Shown one piece after another: positions 8,768-16,011 of a stretch of DNA of 64,000 nucleotides. This DNA comes from a virus: IMG/VR virus record IMGVR_UViG_3300033571_015173, positions 1-64,000 of that record; one strand, 5' to 3'. The position numbers and the translations under genes were made by a program. The stretch's first letter is position 1; every line of letters begins with the position of its first letter. The notes beneath the pieces are model-generated. The model was not told the origin of the DNA. It ran no database searches and saw only the letters and a program-made list of their open reading frames with translations.

Positions 8768-9082
8768 CTACCTAATTTCAGTAAATCCCCTGGCCATTCT
8801 ACGAATCGGAAGCCCTGCTAGATGTCCCAGTCCGCTACCAACAATAGTCCCAACCCCACCTCCCAGAATAGCTCCAGGAATGATTGTGCCTGCTGACATA
8901 ATATCGGGAACAACATCTCCCATTGGAATATGATCGGCAATAGCACGATTTAATGTCAATCCTGCATTAACCATTCCTCCAGCCCCAATTAGACCACCTG
9001 CAATTCCACCTCCCAAGCCCAACGCATTAGATAGGAGAAGTGCGATTTTCTGACCTCTTTCATCAAAACCTTGTGTTTGCAT
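8768..9082 (-). CDS. Glycine-zipper membrane-like protein, 104 aa
   Basis: Two strongly Gly/Ala-rich hydrophobic segments, LGLGGGIAGGLIGAGGM and AGTIIPGAILGGGVGTIVGS, have the GxxxG spacing of glycine-zipper helices. They are followed by GLGHLAGLPIRRMARG, a possible degenerate form of the shared motif. Such segments insert into or line membranes, so a role in DNA ejection or in an internal membrane-contacting layer is conceivable. This is inference from composition. Confidence 0.55.
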   Translation of the reverse strand: MQTQGFDERGQKIALLLSNALGLGGGIAGGLIGAGGMVNAGLTLNRAIADHIPMGDVVPDIMSAGTIIPGAILGGGVGTIVGSGLGHLAGLPIRRMARGFTEIR

Positions 9083-9084
9083 AA

Positions 9085-9366
9085 TTACGCTCTAGCTCCA
9101 GCTTGCGTTGGCATGTCGGCCCCAGCGGTTGTTCCTGCTGCATTCACTCCAGCAATCCTTCCTCTTCCCATTCGATAGCCTGCTGCAAGACCCGCTGCTA
9201 CACCTGCTGGGATAAAGGGATCTAGATTTGCGCCTACTAACTGATTAGCTCCCATCGTTGAGAGGCCAGCTCCAGCCCCTACTGCTGTAGGCAGCAATGC
9301 AGGAGCCAGTAATTCCCATAATGCCTGACCTTTTTTAAGCTTGTCTTCAAGAGTATGGCTTGACAT
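9085..9366 (-). CDS. Glycine-zipper protein with C-terminal GRIAG motif, 93 aa
   Basis: Residues ~20-70 form a hydrophobic Gly/Ala-rich region (ALLPTAVGAGAGLSTMGANQ and IPAGVAAGLAAGYRMG). GRGRIAGVNAAG then precedes a short hydrophilic tail. The ATG at 9366 overlaps the next upstream gene's stop. It resembles the 8768-9082 product in composition, suggesting repeated diversification of one protein type. No database family is recognised. Confidence 0.55.
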   Translation of the reverse strand: MSSHTLEDKLKKGQALWELLAPALLPTAVGAGAGLSTMGANQLVGANLDPFIPAGVAAGLAAGYRMGRGRIAGVNAAGTTAGADMPTQAGARA

Positions 9367-9887
9367 TAGAAATCTTCTCCTCTGCTTTTTCCAATCGATC
9401 TTGCGTATTGGTCTGCAAAGTAGATGTCATCTGCAGCCTTTTGCTTCTCTTTCATCAACCGGAATCTTTCTTTAGCCATCGCCATGTCATCCGGTTGCAT
9501 GATCTGCATTTGCATGGTCCGTTCATTACTAGGTCTGTATGCCATCGCCTGATCGGGTTCGGGACGATAAGACATCTGAGCAGTACTTTGCGGAGGAAGA
9601 GGAGCAGGATCATGGCCAACTCCACGATTCTGGTTATTGGCAACAACTTGAGATTGAACTGGGTCAGAGAGAGTTCCAGGATTCCAGCCTGGTCCCATCA
9701 TCCGATAGGCACCATAACCAAGAAGGCCGACACCTGCAGCAGTTCCGCCCCATGCTGCAACTGGATTCTCAGCATAGACTTTCTTGGCTTCACCTGCGAC
9801 TCCTGCAATTCGACCCTTTAGATCGGGTCCTGTTACGAAGTTTTTGGCTTTTCCAGCCTGATTTTTTACATTACCCCAGAAACCCAT
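9366..9887 (-). CDS. GRIAG-motif virion-cluster protein, 173 aa
   Basis: LKGRIAGVAGEAKK sits at residues 23-36. A hydrophobic Gly-rich helix (AAWGGTAAGVGLLGYGAYRM) follows at ~44-63. The C-terminal two thirds is Gln/Met-rich and charged (AMAKERFRLMKEKQKAAD). The order motif, membrane-like helix and hydrophilic tail matches other members of this block. Confidence 0.55.
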   Translation of the reverse strand: MGFWGNVKNQAGKAKNFVTGPDLKGRIAGVAGEAKKVYAENPVAAWGGTAAGVGLLGYGAYRMMGPGWNPGTLSDPVQSQVVANNQNRGVGHDPAPLPPQSTAQMSYRPEPDQAMAYRPSNERTMQMQIMQPDDMAMAKERFRLMKEKQKAADDIYFADQYARSIGKSRGEDF

Positions 9888-9895
9888 ATTGACTC

Positions 9896-10906
9896 CTACT
9901 TTTGATTTAGATTTAATTCCAGTTGTTCAAATTCGGCTGGAGGTTTCCGATTCATCCTCTTACCCATCAAATACATTCCCGTACCAGCTACAGTTGTTGC
10001 AGCAATTGCAGAAAGAGGAACTTTGTAGCCAAGTAGTTGAACTTCTGGCTCATTATCTAGATTACTCCAAGTCCCCTTGATTACCCCTAAGCCGGATACT
10101 CCTTTAGTTATACCTGGAGTGACAGCTCCAAGTACACTTCCTATTGCTAAATTTTTGCCCAATGCTCCAACAGATCTCTTATTCTTAGTCATTGCGAGGC
10201 CAGTAATTGCACCTGCCCCTCCAGTGAAGATGGGATCTGCCTTTTCTAGCCCAAGAAACTCAGGATGACCCCAGCTTTGATACCTCTGATACTTGAGATA
10301 TTGCTCTGGTGAGACATCTGGTCTTTCCTGAGTGAATCTTTCATAGGGTAGCAACTTGTGTCGAGAGCCTAAGATCCAGCCAGCCAAGGGTTCAAGGACA
10401 GGCATTTTACTCTTGGTTGGATCTTCCGGGTCTGCGAAAACTGCACTATACCCTCGGGGTCTTCCAAGGGCATCCAGATTCCCCATGTCAAAGTTGCCCG
10501 AGGCCACATTCATCGCAGTAGCCAATCCAAACCCCATTGCAGCAGCAGGACCGGCATTAACCCTTGGACCCCCTGCAGCTTCATGAATAAATCCACTTTT
10601 CTTTGCGATGTTCTCGCCAATACTATAGGTGATCCCAAGAGGGTGATTGTATCGCCACCAGAACCCTCTAGTTTTCTCTCCGGCAATGTCACCTGCTAAC
10701 CTGCCTACGCCATATCCAATAGCTCCCGGAACTCCTCCCTCTTTCCAGTAGGGATCTGGAGCGGTTTCGGGTCGGCGCATCGCTTCAGCCATGTCCCTCT
10801 CTCTAGCGTCCTGCCAGAAGTGGAGGCGATGTTCAAATCTGCCTTTCACGGGAACAGCCGTTCGCCATCCTTTACGATACCCCCCTGCCAGATCCCCAAG
10901 TGACAT
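9896..10906 (-). CDS. Large virion-cluster protein with GRLAG motif, 336 aa
   Basis: I chose the ATG at 10906 over a TTG at 10912. The protein contains GVGRLAGDIAGEK (residues ~65-77), a conservative form of the GRIAG motif, and several short hydrophobic Gly-rich segments (AAAMGFGLATAMNVASG, GAGAITGLAMT, LSAIAATTVAGTGMYLMG). It is the first gene of the minus-strand block and is divergent from 10988. Its size and segment pattern suggest a major internal virion protein; the family is unrecognised. Confidence 0.55.
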   Translation of the reverse strand: MSLGDLAGGYRKGWRTAVPVKGRFEHRLHFWQDARERDMAEAMRRPETAPDPYWKEGGVPGAIGYGVGRLAGDIAGEKTRGFWWRYNHPLGITYSIGENIAKKSGFIHEAAGGPRVNAGPAAAMGFGLATAMNVASGNFDMGNLDALGRPRGYSAVFADPEDPTKSKMPVLEPLAGWILGSRHKLLPYERFTQERPDVSPEQYLKYQRYQSWGHPEFLGLEKADPIFTGGAGAITGLAMTKNKRSVGALGKNLAIGSVLGAVTPGITKGVSGLGVIKGTWSNLDNEPEVQLLGYKVPLSAIAATTVAGTGMYLMGKRMNRKPPAEFEQLELNLNQK

Positions 10907-10952
10907 AGCCAACCTGCAGAATTATTGATCTCTCCTAGCATTCTACATCGAG

Positions 10953-10961
10953 TGCTAAAAT
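10953..10961 (+). promoter_or_regulatory. Extended -10 promoter candidate
   Basis: TGCTAAAAT lies 27 nt before the ATG at 10988, in the divergent spacer. It matches the TGCTANAAT form seen at 14282, 50080 and 52462 on the plus strand and at 39816 on the minus strand. No good -35 hexamer is visible. Confidence 0.5.
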
Positions 10962-10987
10962 AAATTATTGACTTTCTCCAGGTATTT

Positions 10988-11749
10988 ATGAGTTTTCAAT
11001 ACGGAAATGAAACTCCAGATCCAAGGACTATGAGTAGGGAGTTCATGATTCAGAATGGTTTGTTGCAAGAAGATGAGTGGGATGTAGTTCGAGCATCACA
11101 AGAAGATTTGAATGTTAACAATGGGATGAAGGAGGTGTTAGAGCAACTTCAGATGATGCAACAAAGTATGCAACACCTGAAACTGCAAAACGCTGATTTA
11201 GAAAAGCAATTAAAAGTACCAGCTCAAGAAGTAAAGGCTTCAGAAGTAGCAACCTGGAATGCTGTACCAATGGAGCCCCCAAGTTTATACCAGGAAGTAC
11301 CACAGCAGAAAAGAGTAGTAGAGGCGAATCCCAAGCAAGAAGCTTTCTTGGCTACGATATATCTTGCAGAGTTAGAGCTAAGTACGATGTTAGCTGCACT
11401 TTACTGCTTTAGTAGTATTCCTCAAAAGCAGACTGGATTGCGAGAAGTCTTCAGCAATATTGAGGGGGAATCAAGAGACGCTTATCTGAGAATTTGCAAA
11501 TTTCTGGTAGCCTCTCAAAATAAGCATGGTATTCCACTTTCGATTAATGTTCAGGCTCTTGATAATTCACCCACTGGTGAAGCCAAGACAGAAGCAAAAA
11601 TCGAGTATATGGTCAATTTTTTGGAAGAATTGGGGACTCGCTATAGATGGCTTCTAAGCACTGGCCTTCTACAGCCAATGTGGATCGAAAGAAGGTTGAT
11701 TGAGATCGAGGAGAATAAACTTAACTTCGTACTTGAGTTAGAAGATTAG
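10988..11749 (+). CDS. Hypothetical coiled-coil protein, 253 aa
   Basis: An N-terminal charged region is followed by a clear coiled coil (VLEQLQMMQQSMQHLKLQN, residues ~48-70). A Pro-rich linker and a helical C-terminal domain come next (FLATIYLAELELSTMLAAL, then a second helical pair ending ENKLNFVLELED). It is the first plus-strand gene after the divergent promoter region, just ahead of a terminator. I do not recognise the family; the helical half is only vaguely ferritin-like. Confidence 0.65.
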   Translation: MSFQYGNETPDPRTMSREFMIQNGLLQEDEWDVVRASQEDLNVNNGMKEVLEQLQMMQQSMQHLKLQNADLEKQLKVPAQEVKASEVATWNAVPMEPPSLYQEVPQQKRVVEANPKQEAFLATIYLAELELSTMLAALYCFSSIPQKQTGLREVFSNIEGESRDAYLRICKFLVASQNKHGIPLSINVQALDNSPTGEAKTEAKIEYMVNFLEELGTRYRWLLSTGLLQPMWIERRLIEIEENKLNFVLELED

Positions 11750-11769
11750 GTTAGATTTCGATCATGTTA

Positions 11770-11832
11770 CGCTAAAATAAGATGGTGATGAGTTATTGAT
11801 ACCTGGATTGATAACTCATCACTTTGTTTTTT
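11770..11832 (+). terminator. Promoter-like box followed at once by an intrinsic terminator
   Basis: CGCTAAAAT (11770-11778) looks like the -10 family of this genome. It is directly followed by a 12-bp perfect inverted repeat (GTGATGAGTTAT at 11785-11796 with its complement at 11811-11822) and a T-rich tail. The hairpin ends the 10988 transcript, and could also attenuate initiation from the box. Confidence 0.7.
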
Positions 11833-11860
11833 GTTCTTTTGTTCATCTCATTCCTAATCA

Positions 11861-12352
11861 ATGGAAGACAATACGACAATTGTTTCAACGTTTCTATTTA
11901 TTGTAAGACAAGACCGGACCTTTGTAGAGAAGATTGAAGCCGTGGATGTGGTTGAAGCTTCATTAGCTCTAGCCACCCTTGTAAGGCTGGCGAATAAGAA
12001 ATCAAGAAGAAAGATCTTAACTAGCTTTGAAGACTTGGAGATAGGCAGCCCATTTATGGAAGTCCAGTATAAACTTCCATTCTTTATTTGCAAGGCTAAA
12101 CCAAGTGTGTTCGTAAAGATTAGCGAATACAACAAGACCAATCTACTTGGGGAGAGAGCTATTGTTCCCTTAAATAGAGAAGTGTTAGCTTTTGACGATG
12201 AAGAGATCTTTGAGCTTGGCTCTATAATTAAGGAACTGTCAACCAAGGGAATCTTAGCTAGCCTCTTTTGTCCCCTGGATGAAGAGATGCTTGCAAAGTT
12301 GTTTGGTAAGCTGATTGGACTACTACGACTACCACCAGAGGAAAGACTATGA
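11861..12352 (+). CDS. Hypothetical protein upstream of Dps-like gene, 163 aa
   Basis: It is a soluble, mixed alpha/beta protein with no recognised motif. The N terminus reads MEDNTTIVSTFLFIVRQDRT; the C-terminal third is helical (ELGSIIKELSTKGILASLF, EEMLAKLFGKLIGLLRL). Its TGA overlaps the ATG of the Dps-like gene (ATGA), so the two are co-translated. A partner or regulator of the ferritin is a reasonable but unsupported idea. Confidence 0.65.
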   Translation: MEDNTTIVSTFLFIVRQDRTFVEKIEAVDVVEASLALATLVRLANKKSRRKILTSFEDLEIGSPFMEVQYKLPFFICKAKPSVFVKISEYNKTNLLGERAIVPLNREVLAFDDEEIFELGSIIKELSTKGILASLFCPLDEEMLAKLFGKLIGLLRLPPEERL

Positions 12353-12894
12353 GATCTGGGTATCAACCTGCAGCTCCCTACGTTCAAAAGCAGAAAGAAG
12401 ATCATGCTAGTGGTGAACATGGCGATTGTGCCGTAGCACTAAGCCAGTTACTTAGCAGCACAATTGTAATGACGTATCAAGTTAAGGGTTTCCACTGGAA
12501 CTCACGGGATGAATCCTTCTATGAGCTCCATAAGTTCTTCCAAAAGAACTATGAAGCTATGGATGCAGCAATTGATGAGATTGCCGAAAGGATTGCACAG
12601 ATGAACTATATCGTGCCAACTACCTTCACTCATCACCTTGAGAAGACTCTAATTAAGGAAGTCCCTACCTCAATTGATGGGAGACAGAATCTTAGAATAC
12701 TTGAGCAGTGGCATACAATCTTGGAACATGTCTGCAATGAAAACTTTCAGAAAGCAGAACAAGTCCATGATTATGGATCTCAAGATATTTTCTTGCAGCA
12801 AATGAAGTTCCACGCTAAGTATGGATGGCTAACTAGAAGATTTTTTGCCCCTCCGAAAGAAGTTGTCCCAGACAAAAATCCAAAGTACACTTAA
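12349..12894 (+). CDS. Dps-like ferritin (DNA-protecting ferroxidase family)
   Basis: At 181 aa it has Dps family length. The hallmark block is present: KGFHWNSRDESFYELHKFF then DAAIDEIAERIAQM. It retains the two His and the Asp/Glu pair (H in GFHW, H in ELHK, D and E in DEIAE) that form the inter-subunit ferroxidase site in Dps. The protein would assemble as a dodecamer, oxidise Fe(II) with peroxide and store iron. A basic N-terminal tail (VQKQKEDH) could contact DNA. Dps is unusual in a phage genome; it may protect DNA in the infected cell. Confidence 0.85.
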   Translation: MRSGYQPAAPYVQKQKEDHASGEHGDCAVALSQLLSSTIVMTYQVKGFHWNSRDESFYELHKFFQKNYEAMDAAIDEIAERIAQMNYIVPTTFTHHLEKTLIKEVPTSIDGRQNLRILEQWHTILEHVCNENFQKAEQVHDYGSQDIFLQQMKFHAKYGWLTRRFFAPPKEVVPDKNPKYT

Positions 12895-12925
12895 CCCAGT
12901 AGTAATTCCAGTGAGGTACTAACCT

Positions 12926-13333
12926 ATGGAGCCTGAAATTAATACTGATCCAGCTAATAAAGGGTCAGAACAGGGAATGCAACTCTCAGTACGAGTTATC
13001 AGTCAGGCTGGGATTGTAATTTATCAAGTGGAACAGACAGGAGAGTTCTTAACTCCACTAGATACCTATAGTCAGCTGACCGCAATCCCAACCGCTAACT
13101 TACAAGCAAGACTCAATCAGACTGTGCCTCCAGGAGAAGTAGCTCTAGTTGGAGAGAATCAAATCTTAGAGTGGCTGAAGATTGATCGGCCTGAGATCTT
13201 CGAGGACTTACCCAAGGTTGGTTATCGAGCTAGCGTTCTCGCCATGATGGAACAGCGCATGAAAGCTTCTCCGATCATTATCCCTGGAGTACAACAGCCA
13301 CCTGGTCTAATGACAGAACATCGTCTACAATAG
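12926..13333 (+). CDS. Hypothetical protein, 135 aa
   Basis: A beta-rich centre (QLSVRVISQAGIVIYQVEQ) is followed by a helical part (IFEDLPKVGYRASVLAMM) and a Pro-rich end. It is the last gene before a strong terminator at 13380, so it closes the small operon containing the Dps-like gene. The family is unrecognised. Confidence 0.65.
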   Translation: MEPEINTDPANKGSEQGMQLSVRVISQAGIVIYQVEQTGEFLTPLDTYSQLTAIPTANLQARLNQTVPPGEVALVGENQILEWLKIDRPEIFEDLPKVGYRASVLAMMEQRMKASPIIIPGVQQPPGLMTEHRLQ

Positions 13334-13379
13334 CCCCAGTTTAGTTCGCGAGCTAAACATCATCGGAACAGGACACTAG

Positions 13380-13407
13380 AGAACCTTCTTCGGAGGGTTC
13401 TTTTTTT
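13380..13407 (+). terminator. Strong intrinsic terminator
   Basis: A 9-bp stem (AGAACCTTC with GAGGGTTCT, one G-U) closes a TTCG tetraloop and is followed by seven Ts. It ends the 11861-13333 operon. Confidence 0.9.
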
Positions 13408-13859
13408 GTCTGCAATACTCTCACCTTAGACCTTTTTGTGCCCCATTACACAGAATGTACACGATCCAAAGATCAGTAAGCATGTACTAAGTCATCACAG
13501 TCACTGCACTGCAATGACTTCAGACTTATTTAGTAACCATATAGATTAAACCCTATGAATATCATAGAGCCTACTTTATGTACTGGGGTTAGAGCTTTTA
13601 CAAAGTCTGATGTCCCCACCACCGACGACCTGGGCATGATCCACTTTTTGATCCGTTTGATCTAGGTAATTATACTTAAAGTCTCATCAACGAGACGGGA
13701 ATTATCTACTAAATATTTGTGGCTCTTAACATAGCTGTTACAATTCAGCCCAAAACGTCATTATCCTTCCTGGAAAGAGGCTCAAATAAGGTTTACACTT
13801 AACATGTTCCCTTGTCAAGATGCTGATATACAAGGGTTGTATGGACTTATCCTGAGTGC

Positions 13860-13921
13860 GTTTTGATTTTGCACCCTGAAACCCTTATGCTGCAATGACT
13901 TTTTGACTTGTTATGACTTTC
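13860..13921. repeat. Compound inverted repeat, left arm
   Basis: Reads GTTTTGATTTT, CTGAAACCCTT, TGCAATGACTT and TGACTTGTTATGACTT in order. It pairs imperfectly with 14111-14171. Confidence 0.75.
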
Positions 13922-14110
13922 TAACTCATAACAAAGTATCGAGCTTCATTCCTAACCTGAGTAAATAAGAAATAATCTATGAGACTATTCAGTATCATAG
14001 ATTGAAGTCTATACAATAGAGTGCTCTCTATGCAAATCGAAAAAAGTCATGACATCTTTTATACGCGAGGGTAAGAAAATCAAATGAGTCCAGGGTTCTA
14101 TAAGGACTTG

Positions 14111-14171
14111 AAAAGTCATGACAAGTCAAACAGTCACAGCGTGGCAAGGGTTTCAGCCCGTAAAATCAAAA
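14111..14171. repeat. Compound inverted repeat, right arm
   Basis: This is the reverse complement of the left arm in the same order (AAAGTCATGACAAGTCA, then GGGTTTCAGCCCG, then AAAATCAAAAC), with scattered differences. Confidence 0.75.
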
Positions 14172-14192
14172 CAGCCTCACGACATTCTCAAC

Positions 14193-14253
14193 ACAAGTCA
14201 TGACAAAACCTTGAACCCCCTGCACGGTAAAGATTTCAGCCATCAAAATCAAA
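14193..14253. repeat. Second, degenerate right arm
   Basis: A direct repeat of the 14111-14171 arm: CAAGTCATGACAAAACC, GATTTCAGCC and ATCAAAATCAAAA are conserved, with the middle diverged. Confidence 0.65.
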
Positions 14254-14281
14254 AATGGATGGTATAGATCCTTGAATTTGT

Positions 14282-14300
14282 TGCTACAATTGAATTGTAG
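14282..14300 (+). promoter_or_regulatory. Promoter with overlapping palindromic operator
   Basis: TGCTACAAT (14282-14290) is an extended -10. The perfect inverted repeat CTACAAT-TGA-ATTGTAG (14284-14300) covers it and the expected transcription start. The next gene encodes an HTH protein, so autoregulation is likely. Confidence 0.65.
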
Positions 14301-14333
14301 GCTGCAAACAACAAATTTAACCAGGGGTAAAAC

Positions 14334-14816
14334 ATGAGACTTCGCCTTTCAGTTCAAATGATGCGTGACATTGAAGAGCATTATGCTCAAACTCACAACA
14401 GAAAGTGGATCGCTAGTCAGGTAGGGTGCAGTGTTGCTACTGTTGTTAAGCATTTAACAAAAGTAGGATTACTTCCAGACGAGAGAACAAAAAGAGCTAT
14501 ACAGGCAAGATCGTTAGGACTTGCCAGGAGAGATCTTATACCGGACGATTGCGAGTTCCAAGATAGATCAAATAGATCTTCAGGTTGTCGCGTTACTGAA
14601 GAACATTTATATAAAATAAGAGCGTTGTATGTAGAAGGATTTACATTAACAGAGATTGCAGCAATCTCTGGTTTTAATTATGGTACTGTAGCTGTCCATA
14701 TAAGAAATACACCACTTGCTGCATTTGAAAGAATTGTTCAAGAAAGAGGGGTTAATTACTTGCCAAGAAAATACGATGGAATAGTAAGTGAACCAAAGAA
14801 GAAGCTGGACTACTAA
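14334..14816 (+). CDS. Double helix-turn-helix DNA-binding protein, 160 aa
   Basis: Two HTH units are visible. The first is at residues ~20-48 (KWIASQVGCSVATVVKHLT) and the second at ~95-122 (EGFTLTEIAAISGFNYGTVAVH). Each has the resolvase/Hin or GcrA-like pattern of short helices. The gene follows the origin-like repeat region and has a palindromic operator over its promoter. It is a candidate repressor or replication initiator accessory protein acting on the nearby repeats. The family is not identified precisely. Confidence 0.7.
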   Translation: MRLRLSVQMMRDIEEHYAQTHNRKWIASQVGCSVATVVKHLTKVGLLPDERTKRAIQARSLGLARRDLIPDDCEFQDRSNRSSGCRVTEEHLYKIRALYVEGFTLTEIAAISGFNYGTVAVHIRNTPLAAFERIVQERGVNYLPRKYDGIVSEPKKKLDY

Positions 14817-14907
14817 CTCCCACATCCCCATCGATAAACCGTAGTTTCCACCTGTACAAAATCCTCTTCTGCGAAATGTTATCCTTGGGTCAGAGTGGAG
14901 CCTAATT

Positions 14908-15294
14908 ATGTACTGGCCAATTAAGTTACAACAGCTTGATCAAGTATTGCTTGAACTTAAGAAGGTCCAACAGTCTTTAGGTGCTATGCAGGCTGCTATT
15001 GCAAACCTATCTGGAGATCAAAAAATCATGGCTGGTGAACTAGAAAAGGTATTGGCTGCGGTTAGCGAGTTACAAGCCACTGTCCTGGATAAGGTTGTGG
15101 ATGAACTGGAAGAGATCAAGGTTCTGATTCAAGCTCCCACCTTTGATGTCGCTGCTGCGGTTGCAAAGATCGAGGAAGTCAAAGTCTCCCTGGCTGCAGA
15201 AATCAGTGGTATGAGTGATAAGTTAGCTCCTGCCCCTATTCCTGCCCCTCCTGAGCCCGAAGTACCCGCTGATCCAGCACCTCCCATCGACTAG
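14908..15294 (+). CDS. Coiled-coil protein with Pro/Ala-rich tail, 128 aa
   Basis: Residues 5-95 show heptad patterns (LDQVLLELKKVQQSLGAM, VAKIEEVKVSLAAEISGM). The last ~25 residues alternate Pro, Ala and Glu. There is no signal peptide. Small Pro-tailed coiled coils are common in cyanophage structural regions, but the role here is unknown. A terminator follows at 15328. Confidence 0.65.
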   Translation: MYWPIKLQQLDQVLLELKKVQQSLGAMQAAIANLSGDQKIMAGELEKVLAAVSELQATVLDKVVDELEEIKVLIQAPTFDVAAAVAKIEEVKVSLAAEISGMSDKLAPAPIPAPPEPEVPADPAPPID

Positions 15295-15327
15295 TACTAC
15301 AATTAAGAAGATCAAACAAGCAGATGT

Positions 15328-15362
15328 ACCCCTTTGGCTCTCCTCCCAGAGGGGTTTCTTCT
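15328..15362 (+). terminator. Intrinsic terminator
   Basis: ACCCCTTTG (15328-15336) pairs with CAGAGGGGT (15347-15355), followed by TTCTTCT. It ends the coiled-coil gene. Confidence 0.7.
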
Positions 15363-15641
15363 GTCAAGTCATTCCCTCAAAGTCCCACTCCTCTAAGTCA
15401 TTCTCTCAAAGCCTCTTCCCTTCACCGGATCAGTCCCTTTCTCCCCACCTCATACGCCGACGACTGCTCAAGAGTGGTCCGAGCCCATCCGGGCAGCATC
15501 CAACCCTGTCTCCACCCCCTCAACAGAGGTCAATACAGCCTTGCCAGGGCTCAACAGAGGTCAATCTGAGCCTGCTAGGACTCAAAAGTGATGCAAACCC
15601 CTTACATACCCCTCTAATTAAGAATTTTTCCCAAAAAGACA

Positions 15642-15691
15642 CGTTCGCGAGGCTGGAAAGCGTTGCGGGGACGGGTTTTCAGGGTTCTGTG
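15642..15691. repeat. Direct repeat copy 1
   Basis: Begins CGTTCGCGAGGCTGGAAAGC and ends with a CAGGGTT...GTG segment; ~90% like 15849-15898. Confidence 0.75.
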
Positions 15692-15718
15692 CAGAATTTT
15701 GGCTCTTTTCGTTAGATC

Positions 15719-15848
15719 ATTCATTGCAAAGTAGTACTTTTGTTCTGCCATTCACTGCAAAGTAGCTCCACTGCTCTATTTTCATTGCAAAGTAGTACTT
15801 TTGTTCTATCCTTCCCTGCAATCGGCTGCGCCTTCCCTGCAAAGTAGG
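15719..15848. repeat. TGCAAAGTAG iteron-like array
   Basis: Units TTCATTGCAAAGTAGTACTT (two near-identical, ending TTTGTTCT), TTCACTGCAAAGTAG and CCTGCAAAGTAG occur about 30-50 bp apart, with a fifth, degenerate CCCTGCAATCGG. Confidence 0.7.
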
Positions 15849-15898
15849 CGTTCGCGAGGCTGGAAAGCGTTGCTGGGAGCGGGTTTCAGGGTTTCGTG
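15849..15898. repeat. Direct repeat copy 2
   Basis: Second copy of the 15642-15691 segment, directly abutting the last TGCAAAGTAG unit. Confidence 0.75.
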
Positions 15899-16011
15899 TC
15901 TAAAAATGACCGTAAGTAACGTCATTCTTCGGGCTTGAGTAGGGCTAAAGTGATGTCTTTATTGATTTCAAAGGTGATTGCTACTTTGATTTCTTACTCA
16001 AGTCTTCAGTG

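Larger units (their letters stand above)
13408..14283. other. Gene-free origin-like region with long inverted repeats
   Basis: About 880 bp without a convincing gene. It holds a ~60-bp arm at 13860-13921, an inverted copy at 14111-14171 and a further copy in that inverted orientation at 14193-14253. All share the elements GCTGAAACCC, TGCAATGACTT and TGACTTGTCATGACTT. Between the main arms is a 9-bp hairpin (AATCTATGA at 13974-13982 with 13995-14003). A partial unit, TGCAATGACTT, also occurs near 13510. The architecture recurs at 59347-59617. Repeated short boxes around a central palindrome suit an initiator-binding origin or a recombination site; which one is not decidable here. Confidence 0.55.
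15363..16011. other. Gene-free repeat region
   Basis: I see no convincing gene. The region holds a duplicated ~50-bp segment (15642-15691 and 15849-15898) bracketing an array of TGCAAAGTAG units, plus a small direct repeat CAACAGAGGTCAAT near 15523 and 15551. It may be a second origin-like or regulatory site. Confidence 0.55.

Noticed and set aside
13408-14283. A hidden protein gene in the 880-bp gap
   Set aside because: No frame of useful length with a ribosome binding site; the sequence is accounted for by repeat arms and a hairpin.
15324-15569. Open frame of 81 codons after the 15328 terminator
   Set aside because: It begins inside the terminator hairpin and consists of Ser/Pro-rich noise over direct repeats; no ribosome binding site.
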